DNA of 64,000 nt, from positions 62,001 to 126,000 of the forward strand of contig NZ_WYDS01000009.1 of assembly GCF_009914765.1 (NCBI RefSeq), given 5' to 3'. The notes under the pieces are model-generated. The model searched no databases and was not told the DNA's origin. It saw only the letters and a list, made by a program, of their open reading frames with translations. The DNA is from Halodesulfovibrio sp. MK-HDV. GTDB lineage: Bacteria; Desulfobacterota; Desulfovibrionia; Desulfovibrionales; Desulfovibrionaceae. This document shows positions 8,853 through 17,178 of the stretch, piece by piece. Position numbers and translations under genes: made by a program. Numbering within the stretch: position 1 is the stretch's first letter; each line of letters begins with the position of its first letter.

Positions 8853-9167
8853 ATGTTTACATTGACTGAAAACGCCCATAAAGAACTTGCGGCGTACTTT
8901 GCAGATAAGGACAAATCTCCTATCCGCATCTATCTGGCTCCGGGCGGCTGAAGCGGCCCAAAATTGGCATTGGCTCTGGATGAGCCAAACGAAGAAGATT
9001 CCGTATTTGAAGAGAAAGATTTCACTTTCTGCATCAATAAAGACCTCATTGAAAAGTCTGGTAAAATTACCATCGACCTTTCTTACATGGGCTTTGTTGT
9101 AGAGTCTGAGAACCCTCTTGGCGGCGGCAGCTCTTGCGGCAGTTGCTCCAGTGGTTCTTGTGGCTAG
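8853..9167 (+). CDS. HesB/IscA-like selenoprotein with in-frame UGA (Sec33)
   Basis: 104 residues if UGA at 8949-8951 is read as selenocysteine. GGAGG precedes the ATG by seven bases. Residues 1-32 run to IYLAPGG, then Sec, then SGPKLALALDEPNEED and DFTFCINKDL, ending in a Gly/Ser/Cys tail (GGGSSCGSCSSGSCG). The neighbouring paralog has the same length and reads PGGCSGPNLALAMDEPN at the same place, so UGA stands exactly for Cys. HesB/IscA proteins bind or transfer iron-sulfur clusters; HesB-like selenoproteins are a known group in bacterial selenoprotein surveys. The frame stays open and similar to the paralog after UGA, and a SECIS-like hairpin follows, so this is not a pseudogene. selA, selB, selC and selD are not in the window. 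Confidence 0.9.
8970..8988 (+). promoter_or_regulatory. Bacterial SECIS-like hairpin
   Basis: Perfect 7-bp stem TTGGCTC/GAGCCAA with five-base loop TGGAT, beginning 18 bases after the UGA. Bacterial SECIS elements lie inside the coding region just downstream of UGA and usually carry a G among the first two loop bases; here the second loop base is G. The paralog with Cys lacks this perfect stem (GCAATGGATGAGCC instead), which supports the assignment. Confidence 0.78.
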
Positions 9168-9183
9168 ACGAGCTTAGCTTATT

Positions 9184-9217
9184 AAAGGCGACTTCATTTT
9201 TGAAGCCGCCTTTTTTT
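9184..9217 (+). terminator. Terminator after the HesB selenoprotein gene
   Basis: Hairpin AAAGGCG-A-CTTC / GAAG-C-CGCCTTT with a T7 tract, so the two HesB-like genes are separate transcription units. Confidence 0.88.
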
Positions 9218-9290
9218 GTGCCTTATCTATAAAGAGAACTGATAGTAACAAGGAAAAGTTGCGAGACCTATCTATCTGTTACACATCTAT

Positions 9291-9320
9291 TTGACTTTTT
9301 TTCCCCCTGACAGGTATGTT
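9291..9320 (+). promoter_or_regulatory. Promoter of the Cys-containing HesB-like gene
   Basis: TTGACT and TATGTT hexamers with 18-base spacing, 16 bases before the GGAGG ribosome site of the second HesB-like gene. Confidence 0.55.
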
Positions 9321-9351
9321 TCTCTATATAAAACTCGGAGGAACACACACT

Positions 9352-9666
9352 ATGTTCACAGTAACTAAAGACGCTCGAAAATCACTTGATGCACATTTTG
9401 AAGATAGAGAACTTGCATCCATACGTATATACCTTGCTCCCGGCGGTTGCAGCGGCCCAAACCTTGCGTTAGCAATGGATGAGCCTAACGACGACGACAC
9501 AGTTCTTCCTGCTGATCCATACACTTTTTGTATCAACAAGGAACTGCTCGACAAAACAGGTGCTCTTACTGTAGACATCCGCTACGAGGGCTTTGTAATT
9601 GAGTCCGCAAATCCACTTGGTGGTGGCGGAGGCTGCAGCGGTTGTGGCGGCGGTTGCAGCAGCTAG
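9352..9666 (+). CDS. HesB/IscA-like protein, Cys paralog of the selenoprotein
   Basis: 104 residues, the same length as the upstream selenoprotein and alignable without gaps. Cys33 in IYLAPGGCSGPNLALAMDEPN replaces Sec; YTFCINKELLDK and the tail GGGGGCSGCGGGCSS also match. Likely an iron-sulfur cluster carrier or related redox protein, cytoplasmic, by family. The start is the ATG after CGGAGG rather than the in-frame ATG 36 bases upstream, because it aligns with the paralog's start. It has its own promoter and terminator, so the pair may be expressed under different conditions, for example selenium supply (inference). Confidence 0.9.
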   Translation: MFTVTKDARKSLDAHFEDRELASIRIYLAPGGCSGPNLALAMDEPNDDDTVLPADPYTFCINKELLDKTGALTVDIRYEGFVIESANPLGGGGGCSGCGGGCSS

Positions 9667-9687
9667 TCTGATAGGTAAAAATAACCA

Positions 9688-9717
9688 AAGCGGCTTCGTA
9701 AGAAGCCGCTTTTTTTT
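9688..9717 (+). terminator. Terminator after the Cys HesB-like gene
   Basis: Perfect AAGCGGCTTC / GAAGCCGCTT hairpin, four-base loop, T-run. Confidence 0.9.
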
Positions 9718-9737
9718 ATACGTATAGGAGATCTACC

Positions 9738-9953
9738 ATGACATTCAAAGAGTCTGTATTGTACGCAATCAAAATTGCACACAAAGAAAAGAAAGAATTT
9801 GTGGTAGGCAAAGAAGACGGACGATGGGAAGTGCGCGAGCTTGCAGACCCTAGCTCTGATCAAATGTCACCAAGCATTATCGTTACGGGTAAAGGTATCA
9901 AATACCCGGATGATGAATATCTATATGCCCAGCTCATTGAAGAAGGTGCATAA
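9738..9953 (+). CDS. Small conserved-looking hypothetical protein (71 aa)
   Basis: Not recognised. A charged, cytoplasmic-looking 71-residue protein: lysine-rich first third (KIAHKEKKEFVVGKEDGRWE), then a short acidic end. There is no signal peptide, membrane segment or cysteine. TAGGAGATCTACC gives a good ribosome site. It starts just past the HesB terminator and has its own terminator, so it is a real small transcription unit or depends on read-through from the HesB gene. The pattern VGKEDGRWEVREL suggests a small beta-strand fold, but no function can be given. Confidence 0.7.
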   Translation: MTFKESVLYAIKIAHKEKKEFVVGKEDGRWEVRELADPSSDQMSPSIIVTGKGIKYPDDEYLYAQLIEEGA

Positions 9954-9995
9954 ACGAGACGCCATTAAACAGATTTCCCGCATAAACCAAATGGA

Positions 9996-10037
9996 AAAGA
10001 CTGGTAAACACCATACAGTAATTTACCAGTCTTTTTT
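9996..10037 (+). terminator. Bidirectional terminator between the 71-aa gene and the convergent hypothetical
   Basis: AAAAGACTGGTAAA and its complement form a perfect stem with a 12-base loop; T-run on plus, A-run for the minus strand. Confidence 0.9.
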
Positions 10038-10056
10038 ATTACCAAAAGCTCTGCGA

Positions 10057-11007
10057 CTACTTTATAGACTCAAAAACAGCAATTTGCTTGGTTACCCCAA
10101 GAACTGTCTGGGCTTCAACAAATGTAAGGAACTTATAATGCCCCTGCAGCTTGGTTCCTTCCATATAGACACCATTTCTTTCACGTTTAACAGCAATTTG
10201 TTTTACCTTAAAATTGTTGTCGACATAGGAATAAAATACAACTTCAGAGTTAAGGCTTTGTACTTCATACTTATCGTCGTAGGTAGGCTCAATTGCATAA
10301 GTTCTAGCTTGGTCAACCGATATGGAACGGCGTGCAATATTGCTAAGTAGGTTTTCAATTCCTAAAAAGTACTCAGATAGTCCTTTAGATACAGCATAAT
10401 CATGCATTGCTTTAGCGCGTTGCTCTCTTAATGCGTTAGCTTCTCGCTCTTTTTGGGCTTTAGCTTCAGCTCTTTCTTTCGCTCTTTCTTTCGCCTTTTT
10501 TTCCTTTATTTCAGCATATTTTCTTTCATACTCTTTATACGGTGCTAAAAAGTTCCTATCACAAATTTTAAGCTCTTTTTCAAAAAGATCATTCACTTTT
10601 TTATCAGTCTCAACTGAGGAATTGAAATAAAGCGTTACGTCGTACTTAATTTTGGATATTTTTTCGTAATACGCTTCTGTGTACGAAATATCTTCTATCG
10701 ACTCGGCACCTCTTAAGCAAAATTTTAGAGAATTTTTCATGGCGCCTACTGCCATTGCATCATATGTGACCTTGTTAAACTGCTCCTCATTTTGAGCAAT
10801 AATTTTTTTTGCACGAGCTATGTGTTCAGCAAATGACTTTCCATAGATATCTAGGGTTGAGGATTCGTAATCAGGAACAGTTTTAGCAAGCTTAGCGCAT
10901 CTAGCTTTAAGATCCTTAACAGAGCCGTAAAAATCGTCTTGAGAGCGCTGATCTGGCTTATAAGAATAGACTCTGAAGCCCTCAATCAGCATTGCAATTC
11001 TTTCCAT
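10057..11007 (-). CDS. Hypothetical protein, second copy of a duplicated module plus coiled-coil region
   Basis: 316 residues, function not recognised. Residues 1-80 form a module (RIAMLIEGFRVY ... AKLAKTVPDYESST ... SFAEHIARAKKIIAQNEEQF) repeated almost exactly in the upstream fragment at 11030-11260. A middle part follows, then a Lys/Glu/Ala-rich helix about 165-200, probably coiled coil, and a C-terminal beta-rich segment. The reading frame stays open upstream of its ATG through the end of the first copy, and no good ribosome site precedes that ATG (it is inside a Ser/Arg linker). The true start is therefore probably further upstream and lost through a frameshift. Treat as the 3' part of a broken or frameshifted gene. 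Confidence 0.6.
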   Translation of the reverse strand: MERIAMLIEGFRVYSYKPDQRSQDDFYGSVKDLKARCAKLAKTVPDYESSTLDIYGKSFAEHIARAKKIIAQNEEQFNKVTYDAMAVGAMKNSLKFCLRGAESIEDISYTEAYYEKISKIKYDVTLYFNSSVETDKKVNDLFEKELKICDRNFLAPYKEYERKYAEIKEKKAKERAKERAEAKAQKEREANALREQRAKAMHDYAVSKGLSEYFLGIENLLSNIARRSISVDQARTYAIEPTYDDKYEVQSLNSEVVFYSYVDNNFKVKQIAVKRERNGVYMEGTKLQGHYKFLTFVEAQTVLGVTKQIAVFESIK

Positions 11008-11029
11008 CTGGCCACGGGATCGGTTTTTG

Positions 11030-11260
11030 TTAAACAGCTCTTCGTTTTGAGCAATAATTTTTTTTTGCGAGAGCTATATGTTCAGCGAATGGCTTTCCCA
11101 TAATCTTTACGGTTGAGGATTCGTAATCAGGAACAGTTTTAGCAAGCTCAGCGCACCTAGCTTCATGTGCTTCAGCAGAAGCTTGAAAACTGTTTTGCGA
11201 ACTTTGATTTGGACTATCATACACTCTGAAGCCCTCAATCATTATTGCAATTCTTCTCAT
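11030..11260 (-). pseudogene. First copy of the duplicated module, frameshifted in an A9 tract
   Basis: 76 codons reading MRRIAIMIEGFRVYDSP ... AELAKTVPDYESST ... HIALAKK and then garbage (NYCSKRRAV). The A9 run (11058-11066, T on the plus strand) is A8 in the second copy (10803-10810). Removing one A restores IIAQNEELFNK and joins this copy in frame to the 316-residue ORF. Upstream, the same frame is open for 30 further codons without any start codon and reads as a Ser/Gln/Glu linker, then meets TAA. So this is a middle fragment of a larger protein, not an independent gene. Confidence 0.65.
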
Positions 11261-11264
11261 CTGC

Positions 11265-11603
11265 TTAAGAGATTGTTCGTCTACAGTCGAACTTGGCTGT
11301 CTTTCTCTTGATGAACTTTTTTCTACAGACTGCGTTGATTGCCTTTCGACTTACTTTTTTTCTTTCTACAGGCTTTGGCTGCCTTTTGACTGCTGGCTTT
11401 TTTTCTACAGGCTGAATTTTCTTTTCTGCAACTGCAGGCTTTGAGTGTCCCTTGTCTTGTTGAAGAACTTTAGAAGTATCACTTATAGCTGTTGTAACTT
11501 CTTGAACGCCACTGGCTATATCTGACAGTGAATCAAGTCCAAATCCGTAGCATGGGGAGCACGTCAAGAGAAATACAAGGAGAGTGAAGATCGGTCGATT
11601 CAT
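11265..11603 (-). CDS. Exported low-complexity hypothetical; probable 5' part of the broken duplicated-module gene
   Basis: 112 residues. A signal peptide (MNRPIFTLLVFLLTCSPCYG) is followed by a short mature part and a Lys/Pro/Val/Glu repeat region (PVEKKPAVKRQPKPVERKK). AAGGA lies eight bases before the ATG. From about residue 85 the sequence becomes Cys/Arg-rich (NAVCRKKFIKRKTAKFDCRR), unlike what precedes it, while the next frame there reads VERQSTQSVEK, continuing the low-complexity pattern. I infer that the genuine protein shifts frame near 11350 and continues into the module fragments downstream. Function unknown; the location would be periplasm or envelope. Confidence 0.6.
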   Translation of the reverse strand: MNRPIFTLLVFLLTCSPCYGFGLDSLSDIASGVQEVTTAISDTSKVLQQDKGHSKPAVAEKKIQPVEKKPAVKRQPKPVERKKVSRKAINAVCRKKFIKRKTAKFDCRRTIS

Positions 11604-11856
11604 TGTCCAATTCCTTATTGCTTAGAATGATAAGATAAATTTTCTACTTGAAGTTCTATGACTACCAAATATTACTTGTCAAATAGTTACATCGAAAATG
11701 TATAATTTTGTTAACATTTGCGTGCATATCTTTCAAAACGACAAAAATGTATAGCCTTACTTCCAATATGTTGCCGTTGTATTTCTACTGTAACTGGCAA
11801 TAAAGAATCAAATGCATTCAAATGATGTGCTGATAAAAAATATCGATTTCTGACAC
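11604..11856. other. AT-rich spacer, nothing recognised
   Basis: Contains the presumed promoter of the minus-strand exported hypothetical. No ORF, RNA gene or clear repeat was found. Confidence 0.35.
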
Positions 11857-11886
11857 AAAAAAAAGGGTAGATCAACGATCTACCCT
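11857..11886 (-). terminator. Terminator after the isochorismatase-like gene
   Basis: AGGGTAGATC/GATCTACCCT stem with a three-base loop, followed on the minus strand by a run of at least eight T. Confidence 0.88.
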
Positions 11887-11940
11887 CCTTCTCATTTATC
11901 TAATCAGAATAGCGTTCTTAGAACGCCCCGCCCTGACCCC

Positions 11941-12600
11941 TCAGAAATGCTCTACGAGCTCCAACCAGTCAGAACAGTCACACACGCCACATTGAATTTT
12001 TGCAAGATCTGCTTCGCCGTCCGGATGTATTCCGGCAATTGCATCACGTAGAGCAACAGTACGGTAATCACGAGCTGTTGCTTCATAAATTGTGGTGCGA
12101 ACACAGTTTGCAAACCAAGTTCCGGCAATCACCGCAGTAGTAACGCCTCGTTCTCGCAACATCACATCAAGTTGGGTTTCATAAAAACAACCCCAACGTG
12201 GTTTATATAAAATTTGTTCATTTTTTGAGATAAACTGCGGTTCACCAGTCAGAAGAAATTCGCCGTCTGCAACGACACCTTCAGGAATTATCTCAGCCAC
12301 CGGCTGCATTCCTTCTGTTCCAGATAGAACCAGCTGCAAGCCATTTTCTATTGCTTCACGTCGACTCACATCTACTTTTATTGCATTATCTTTAGCAGAG
12401 TAGACTCGAACCACATGAATAATAGGTAGATCGTGCTCACGATAAAATTGCACCATCCTGCCCGTCATAGTTGCAGCACGCGCTGCTCCCACACCTTCCG
12501 CTGATGCTCCAGGGAGGACAAAGTCATTTTGTAAATCAATAGTAACAAGCGCGCTACGCTTTGGCTCTGGGCGAGTATATTTTGAAAAATGACTGAACAT
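11941..12600 (-). CDS. Isochorismatase-family cysteine hydrolase
   Basis: 219 residues with the Asp-Lys-Cys triad of the family: Asp in LVTIDLQNDFVLP (about 23), Lys in ILYKPRWGCFYET (about 134) and Cys in VIAGTWFANCVRTTIYEA (about 167), plus the cis-peptide region before it. Such enzymes hydrolyse amides such as nicotinamide, ureidoacrylate or N-carbamoyl compounds, or vinyl ethers; this sequence does not identify which. The C-terminal end (IQCGVCDCSDW) is Cys-rich and atypical. Soluble, single gene, weak ribosome site (AAGGATG), own terminator. Confidence 0.88.
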   Translation of the reverse strand: MFSHFSKYTRPEPKRSALVTIDLQNDFVLPGASAEGVGAARAATMTGRMVQFYREHDLPIIHVVRVYSAKDNAIKVDVSRREAIENGLQLVLSGTEGMQPVAEIIPEGVVADGEFLLTGEPQFISKNEQILYKPRWGCFYETQLDVMLRERGVTTAVIAGTWFANCVRTTIYEATARDYRTVALRDAIAGIHPDGEADLAKIQCGVCDCSDWLELVEHF

Positions 12601-12836
12601 TATGGCAACATCCTTACATAAGCTTTAATTCAAATAAATATGAAATGTATTCCAAAACAACTTCGGAAAAGATAATTTTTCCAGTTTGTTCAGTCAAGAA
12701 AAGTGACACTTAATCAATACAATACGAATCTTTTGTAAGATGACCCAAAAGCAAGGAAATTAACCTCGCTGAGAAGATCGTAAACCTCATCGTTAGCAGA
12801 TATGCGGTTACCAGAGATCCGTTTAACAGATGGCAT

Positions 12837-12868
12837 AAAAAAAGCCGCACTAGGTGCGGCTTTTTTTT
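12837..12868 (-). terminator. Terminator downstream of ilvC
   Basis: AAAGCCGCAC/GTGCGGCTTT hairpin with T-run on both strands, 14 bases past the ilvC stop. Confidence 0.9.
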
Positions 12869-12881
12869 ATTATAAGACTGC

Positions 12882-13907
<1,026 letters not shown>

Positions 13908-13926
13908 TTAGGTTGTAGTTATATAT

Positions 13927-13961
13927 AAAAACCCCCGCCTGAGGAAAATCACAAGCGGGGG
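13927..13961 (-). terminator. Terminator or attenuating hairpin between ilvN and ilvC
   Basis: On the minus strand GCCCCCGC/GCGGGGG arms with a 16-base loop, followed by GTTTTTATATA. It would end or reduce ilvBN transcription before ilvC, implying a separate ilvC promoter or controlled read-through. Confidence 0.78.
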
Positions 13962-13980
13962 CATGCCAAGCGAATGATTC

Positions 13981-14469
13981 TTATTTCTCAGGTTGCATGG
14001 AGCGTCGTAGTGCGACGGTACCAGTGCGTGCGATTTCTTTAATGCCAAAACGGTCTAGTAGGGCAATGACAGCCTCTACTTTACCATGATCGCCAATGAC
14101 TTCCAGCGTTAGTTCATCTAGGCTGACATCAACGACTTTGCATCTAAAAATATCTACAATACGTAGAATTTCTGCGCGGCTAGATTCGGTTGCATTGAGT
14201 TTTATCAACGCCATCTCGCGCTCTACAGTTGTGCTGTCCTGCATATCAGTCACTTTAATGACTGTAACAAGCTTGCGCAATTGCTTAACAATTTGCTCAA
14301 TAATCTGCTGATCACCGCGTGTTACAACGGTCATCAAAGAGACACCCTCTTCAAGCACTGGTGCTACGTTCAGAGAATCGAGGTTAAAACCGCGACCGCT
14401 GAACAAGCCGGAAATACGGGATAAAACGCCCGGTTCGTTTTCTACAAGTACGGATAATACATGTCTCAT
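13981..14469 (-). CDS. ilvN: Acetolactate synthase regulatory (small) subunit
   Basis: 162 residues, the IlvH/IlvN length. The N-terminal ACT domain reads VLVENEPGVLSRISGLFSGR, the valine-feedback site region; FNLDSLNVAPV and the second domain (KVVDVSLDELTLEVIGDHGK) match the family. It binds the IlvB catalytic subunit, activates it and confers inhibition by branched-chain amino acids. It begins 11 bases after the ilvB stop. Confidence 0.96.
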   Translation of the reverse strand: MRHVLSVLVENEPGVLSRISGLFSGRGFNLDSLNVAPVLEEGVSLMTVVTRGDQQIIEQIVKQLRKLVTVIKVTDMQDSTTVEREMALIKLNATESSRAEILRIVDIFRCKVVDVSLDELTLEVIGDHGKVEAVIALLDRFGIKEIARTGTVALRRSMQPEK

Positions 14470-14480
14470 AACGTTATCCC

Positions 14481-16172
14481 CTACACCAGCAACATTTCTT
14501 CAAGAGAGGCTCCAGCAGGAACCATTGGGTACACATTCTCTTCTGCCTCTACACGCACATCCACAATACATGGAAGTGGTGATTCAAAAGCAGCCTTCAG
14601 CGTTTCTTTCAGTTTAGCAGGGTCAGTTACTCTGTACCCTTCCGCACCGTACGCTTCAGCAAGCTTAACAAAATCAGGTTGTGCATCCATGCATGTTGAA
14701 CAGTAGTTTCTATCATAGAACAGTTCCTGCCATTGGCGAACCATTCCGAGGAAACAGTTATTCAACACAACAATTTTTACTGGCAATTTATGGCTTACAG
14801 CAGTCATAAGCTCCTGACTATTCATTTGAATAGACCCGTCGCCAGCAATATCAATTACCAGTTTATCAGGGAAGGCCATCTGTGCACCAATGGCAGCAGG
14901 AAAACCATACCCCATTGTGCCAAGACCGCCTGATGTCAGCAAAGTTCTCGGCTGACGGAACTGATAGAACTGTGCTGTCCACATCTGGTTCTGACCAACT
15001 TCAGTACTGATGATGGCATCACCTTTGGTCAGCTCAAAAATTGTTTCGACAACATGCTGCGGCTTCAAAGAGTCCTCTTTGTGGTACCGCACTGGGTGCG
15101 TACCAGCCCACTCTTTGATCTGCTCATTCCAATCATGGTATTGAGCCGCCCAGTCAACATCGGCGAATTCTGTCTGCTGCACCTTAACAAGACCCTGCAA
15201 AGCAAGTTTGCAGTCCCCTACTATCGGCACTTCAACTTCAACATTTTTCCGAATTGAAGTCGGATCAATATCAATATGAATAATCTTTGCCGCTGCCGCG
15301 AACGAAGAAAGTTTACCTGTAACCCTGTCATCAAAGCGTGCTCCCACAGCTAAGATAACATCTGCATTACTCACAGCCTTGTTTGCTGGGTACGTGCCGT
15401 GCATGCCGACCATACCAAGCCATAACGGATCATCTCCCGGAAACGCGCCTAAGCCCATAAGGGTACCTGTTACCGGTACCTGCATAGAACGAGCAAGTGT
15501 TCCCAATTCTTCAGCAGAATTAGAGGAAATAACGCCGCCACCAGCAAAAATTAACGGACGTTTTGCTTCGCTTAAAAGCTCAATTGCCCGTCGAACCTGG
15601 TTATTGTTCGGCTTATACGTTGGGTTGTAACTACGCATCTTAATACGTTCCGGATAATGGAACGCGTGCATCTGGCTCTGAACATCCTTTGGAATGTCAA
15701 CGAGAACTGGCCCCGGTCTGCCGGAACGAGCCACGTGAAATGCTTCCTTGATAGTTGCTGCAAGTTGAGACACGTCTTGCACCAAGTAGTTATGCTTGGT
15801 GCAAGGACGTGTTATTCCTACAATATCAACCTCTTGGAAAGCATCGTTTCCAATAAGAGGAGTTGGAACCTGACCTGTTAGAACCACTAACGGAATAGAG
15901 TCAGCATACGCAGTTGCAATACCGGTAACAGTGTTTGTTGCTCCCGGTCCTGATGTTACAAGGCATACACCGACTTTGCCGGTAGCTCTTGCAAATCCAT
16001 CAGCTGCGTGTACTGCACCCTGTTCATGGCGAACCAGCACGTGTTTCAAATCGTGATGATTGGACAGTTCGTGATAAATATCAAGAACCGCACCGCCCGG
16101 ATACCCGAAGAGAACGTCTACATTCTCTTTTTTTAAACTTTCTAACAGGATTCTGGCCCCAGAATACTCCAT
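14481..16172 (-). CDS. ilvB: Acetolactate synthase catalytic (large) subunit
   Basis: 563 residues, full length. Glu50 in [14 protein letters not shown] is the ThDP proton donor; [20 protein letters not shown], the FAD region and the ThDP motif [15 protein letters not shown] with [12 protein letters not shown] are all present. It condenses two pyruvates, or pyruvate and 2-oxobutyrate, in the first common step of branched-chain amino acid synthesis. The ATG directly abuts the DUF465 stop (TAAATG), and GGAG for ilvB lies within the end of that gene, so translation is coupled. Confidence 0.97.
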   Translation of the reverse strand: MEYSGARILLESLKKENVDVLFGYPGGAVLDIYHELSNHHDLKHVLVRHEQGAVHAADGFARATGKVGVCLVTSGPGATNTVTGIATAYADSIPLVVLTGQVPTPLIGNDAFQEVDIVGITRPCTKHNYLVQDVSQLAATIKEAFHVARSGRPGPVLVDIPKDVQSQMHAFHYPERIKMRSYNPTYKPNNNQVRRAIELLSEAKRPLIFAGGGVISSNSAEELGTLARSMQVPVTGTLMGLGAFPGDDPLWLGMVGMHGTYPANKAVSNADVILAVGARFDDRVTGKLSSFAAAAKIIHIDIDPTSIRKNVEVEVPIVGDCKLALQGLVKVQQTEFADVDWAAQYHDWNEQIKEWAGTHPVRYHKEDSLKPQHVVETIFELTKGDAIISTEVGQNQMWTAQFYQFRQPRTLLTSGGLGTMGYGFPAAIGAQMAFPDKLVIDIAGDGSIQMNSQELMTAVSHKLPVKIVVLNNCFLGMVRQWQELFYDRNYCSTCMDAQPDFVKLAEAYGAEGYRVTDPAKLKETLKAAFESPLPCIVDVRVEAEENVYPMVPAGASLEEMLLV

Positions 16173-16403
16173 TTACATCTCCAATTCCCTGTATCGATCA
16201 AGCATTATTTGAATCTTAGTTTTACCGTCTAATTTCTGTTTCTTAAGCTCACGCAAAGAAACTTTTTCTTGTGAGGTTAAAATTGATTTGCTCTCAAGTT
16301 GATCTAACTGCTTTTCAAATAAGACGTGCTCATCCCAAAGCGCCTTGAGGGTATCATCATGGGGCAAGTGTTTCTCGAGTAATTCTACGTCACGTACTTC
16401 CAT
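16173..16403 (-). CDS. DUF465 (YdcH-like) small helical protein
   Basis: 76 residues, almost wholly helical and charged. The second half, LDQLESKSILTSQEKVSLRE followed by KKQKLDGKTKIQIML, is typical of DUF465, a family of short hairpin-like coiled coils with unknown job. AAAAAAGGAG precedes the ATG by eight bases. It is the first gene of the ilvB-ilvN unit with its stop touching the ilvB start. The arrangement suggests it may tune ilvB translation or simply share the promoter; neither is proven. Confidence 0.8.
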   Translation of the reverse strand: MEVRDVELLEKHLPHDDTLKALWDEHVLFEKQLDQLESKSILTSQEKVSLRELKKQKLDGKTKIQIMLDRYRELEM

Positions 16404-16738
16404 GATTGCTTCTCCTTTTTTGGAGGTTATCGGTAGCTTTCTTGGTTAAAAACTACCCATAGGGATCGAATACCGTCACATCACGCGTAACGGGATTCAT
16501 TTATATTGTCAGAGTGTAAGGACACTCGTAACAGCATTCTCCAAGCGTTACTTTTGAGCTTTTTTTTGTGCTTAATCGATTTTGTAGGTTAATTTTTCTA
16601 CTTTTTCCAACTCTCCTGCTGCGAATATTCGTCAGGTTTTTACATCCTGCTGCCTTCATGGTGATAAAGCAGCCTCTTTTTTCGTCTCCAACCACGTCGC
16701 TGTCAGGCGCGTGGTTGGCTCTGACAGAGACTGCCAGG
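16404..16738. other. Upstream region of the DUF465-ilvBN unit with a 6-bp inverted repeat
   Basis: No credible gene. GAGTGT-AAGG-ACACTC at 16512-16527 is a perfect short inverted repeat suited to an operator or hairpin. CCAACCACG and CGTGGTTGG (about 16689-16719) form another hairpin downstream of yggT. I looked on the minus strand for a leader peptide rich in Val/Leu/Ile codons, as in classical ilv attenuation, and for a T-box, and saw neither. Confidence 0.4.
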
Positions 16739-17044
16739 CTAGTGAATAGCTCCGGCAAGTTGGTACATGGAACGGATAACAAAAATCTGTACAAACTGAA
16801 TTGCAAGCAACAATACAACGGGAGATAGATCTAGCCCGTTGAAATAGGTAAACGGCAACCACTTACGAATGCGGTAAAATGCCGGTTCTGTAAGATTATG
16901 TAACATACGCACTATTGGGTTGTACGGATCAGGATTGACCCATGATAGAAGTGCAGAAATGATAACGACCCAAAAATATATACTTAAGACTGCATTTAAA
17001 ACTTCAGCAATCCCTACTATAAAATTCATAGCAACAATCTCCAT
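16739..17044 (-). CDS. YggT family membrane protein
   Basis: 101 residues with two YGGT-type membrane segments: FIVGIAEVLNAVLSIYFWVV and LSPVVLLLAIQFVQIFVI. Between them is the family signature ISALLSWVNPDPYNPIVRML followed by LTEPAFYRIRKWLP. The inner-membrane function is not well defined; homologs are linked to cell division or osmotic roles. The start is the ATG after GGAGGCTTA; an upstream in-frame ATG is possible but has no better site and would make the protein too long. Confidence 0.9.
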   Translation of the reverse strand: MEIVAMNFIVGIAEVLNAVLSIYFWVVIISALLSWVNPDPYNPIVRMLHNLTEPAFYRIRKWLPFTYFNGLDLSPVVLLLAIQFVQIFVIRSMYQLAGAIH

Positions 17045-17178
17045 TAAGCCTCCGGTTACACGTCCGAGATAAAGTACCTCGGGGAGTTCCACTAAGTTCT
17101 ACTTAACCATTATGACGGATTACTTATCAAGTAAAAAATTACGAAATTGGCAATTTTTTTTATTTTTTTGTAACAAGT

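Noticed and set aside
8887-9102. Overlapping 71-codon ORF in another frame of the HesB selenoprotein
   Set aside because: The UGA-containing frame aligns with the Cys paralog over its whole length; the other frame has no similarity.
16404-16500. ilv leader-peptide attenuator or T-box
   Set aside because: No run of Val/Leu/Ile codons and no T-box TGGNACC-type motif was found.
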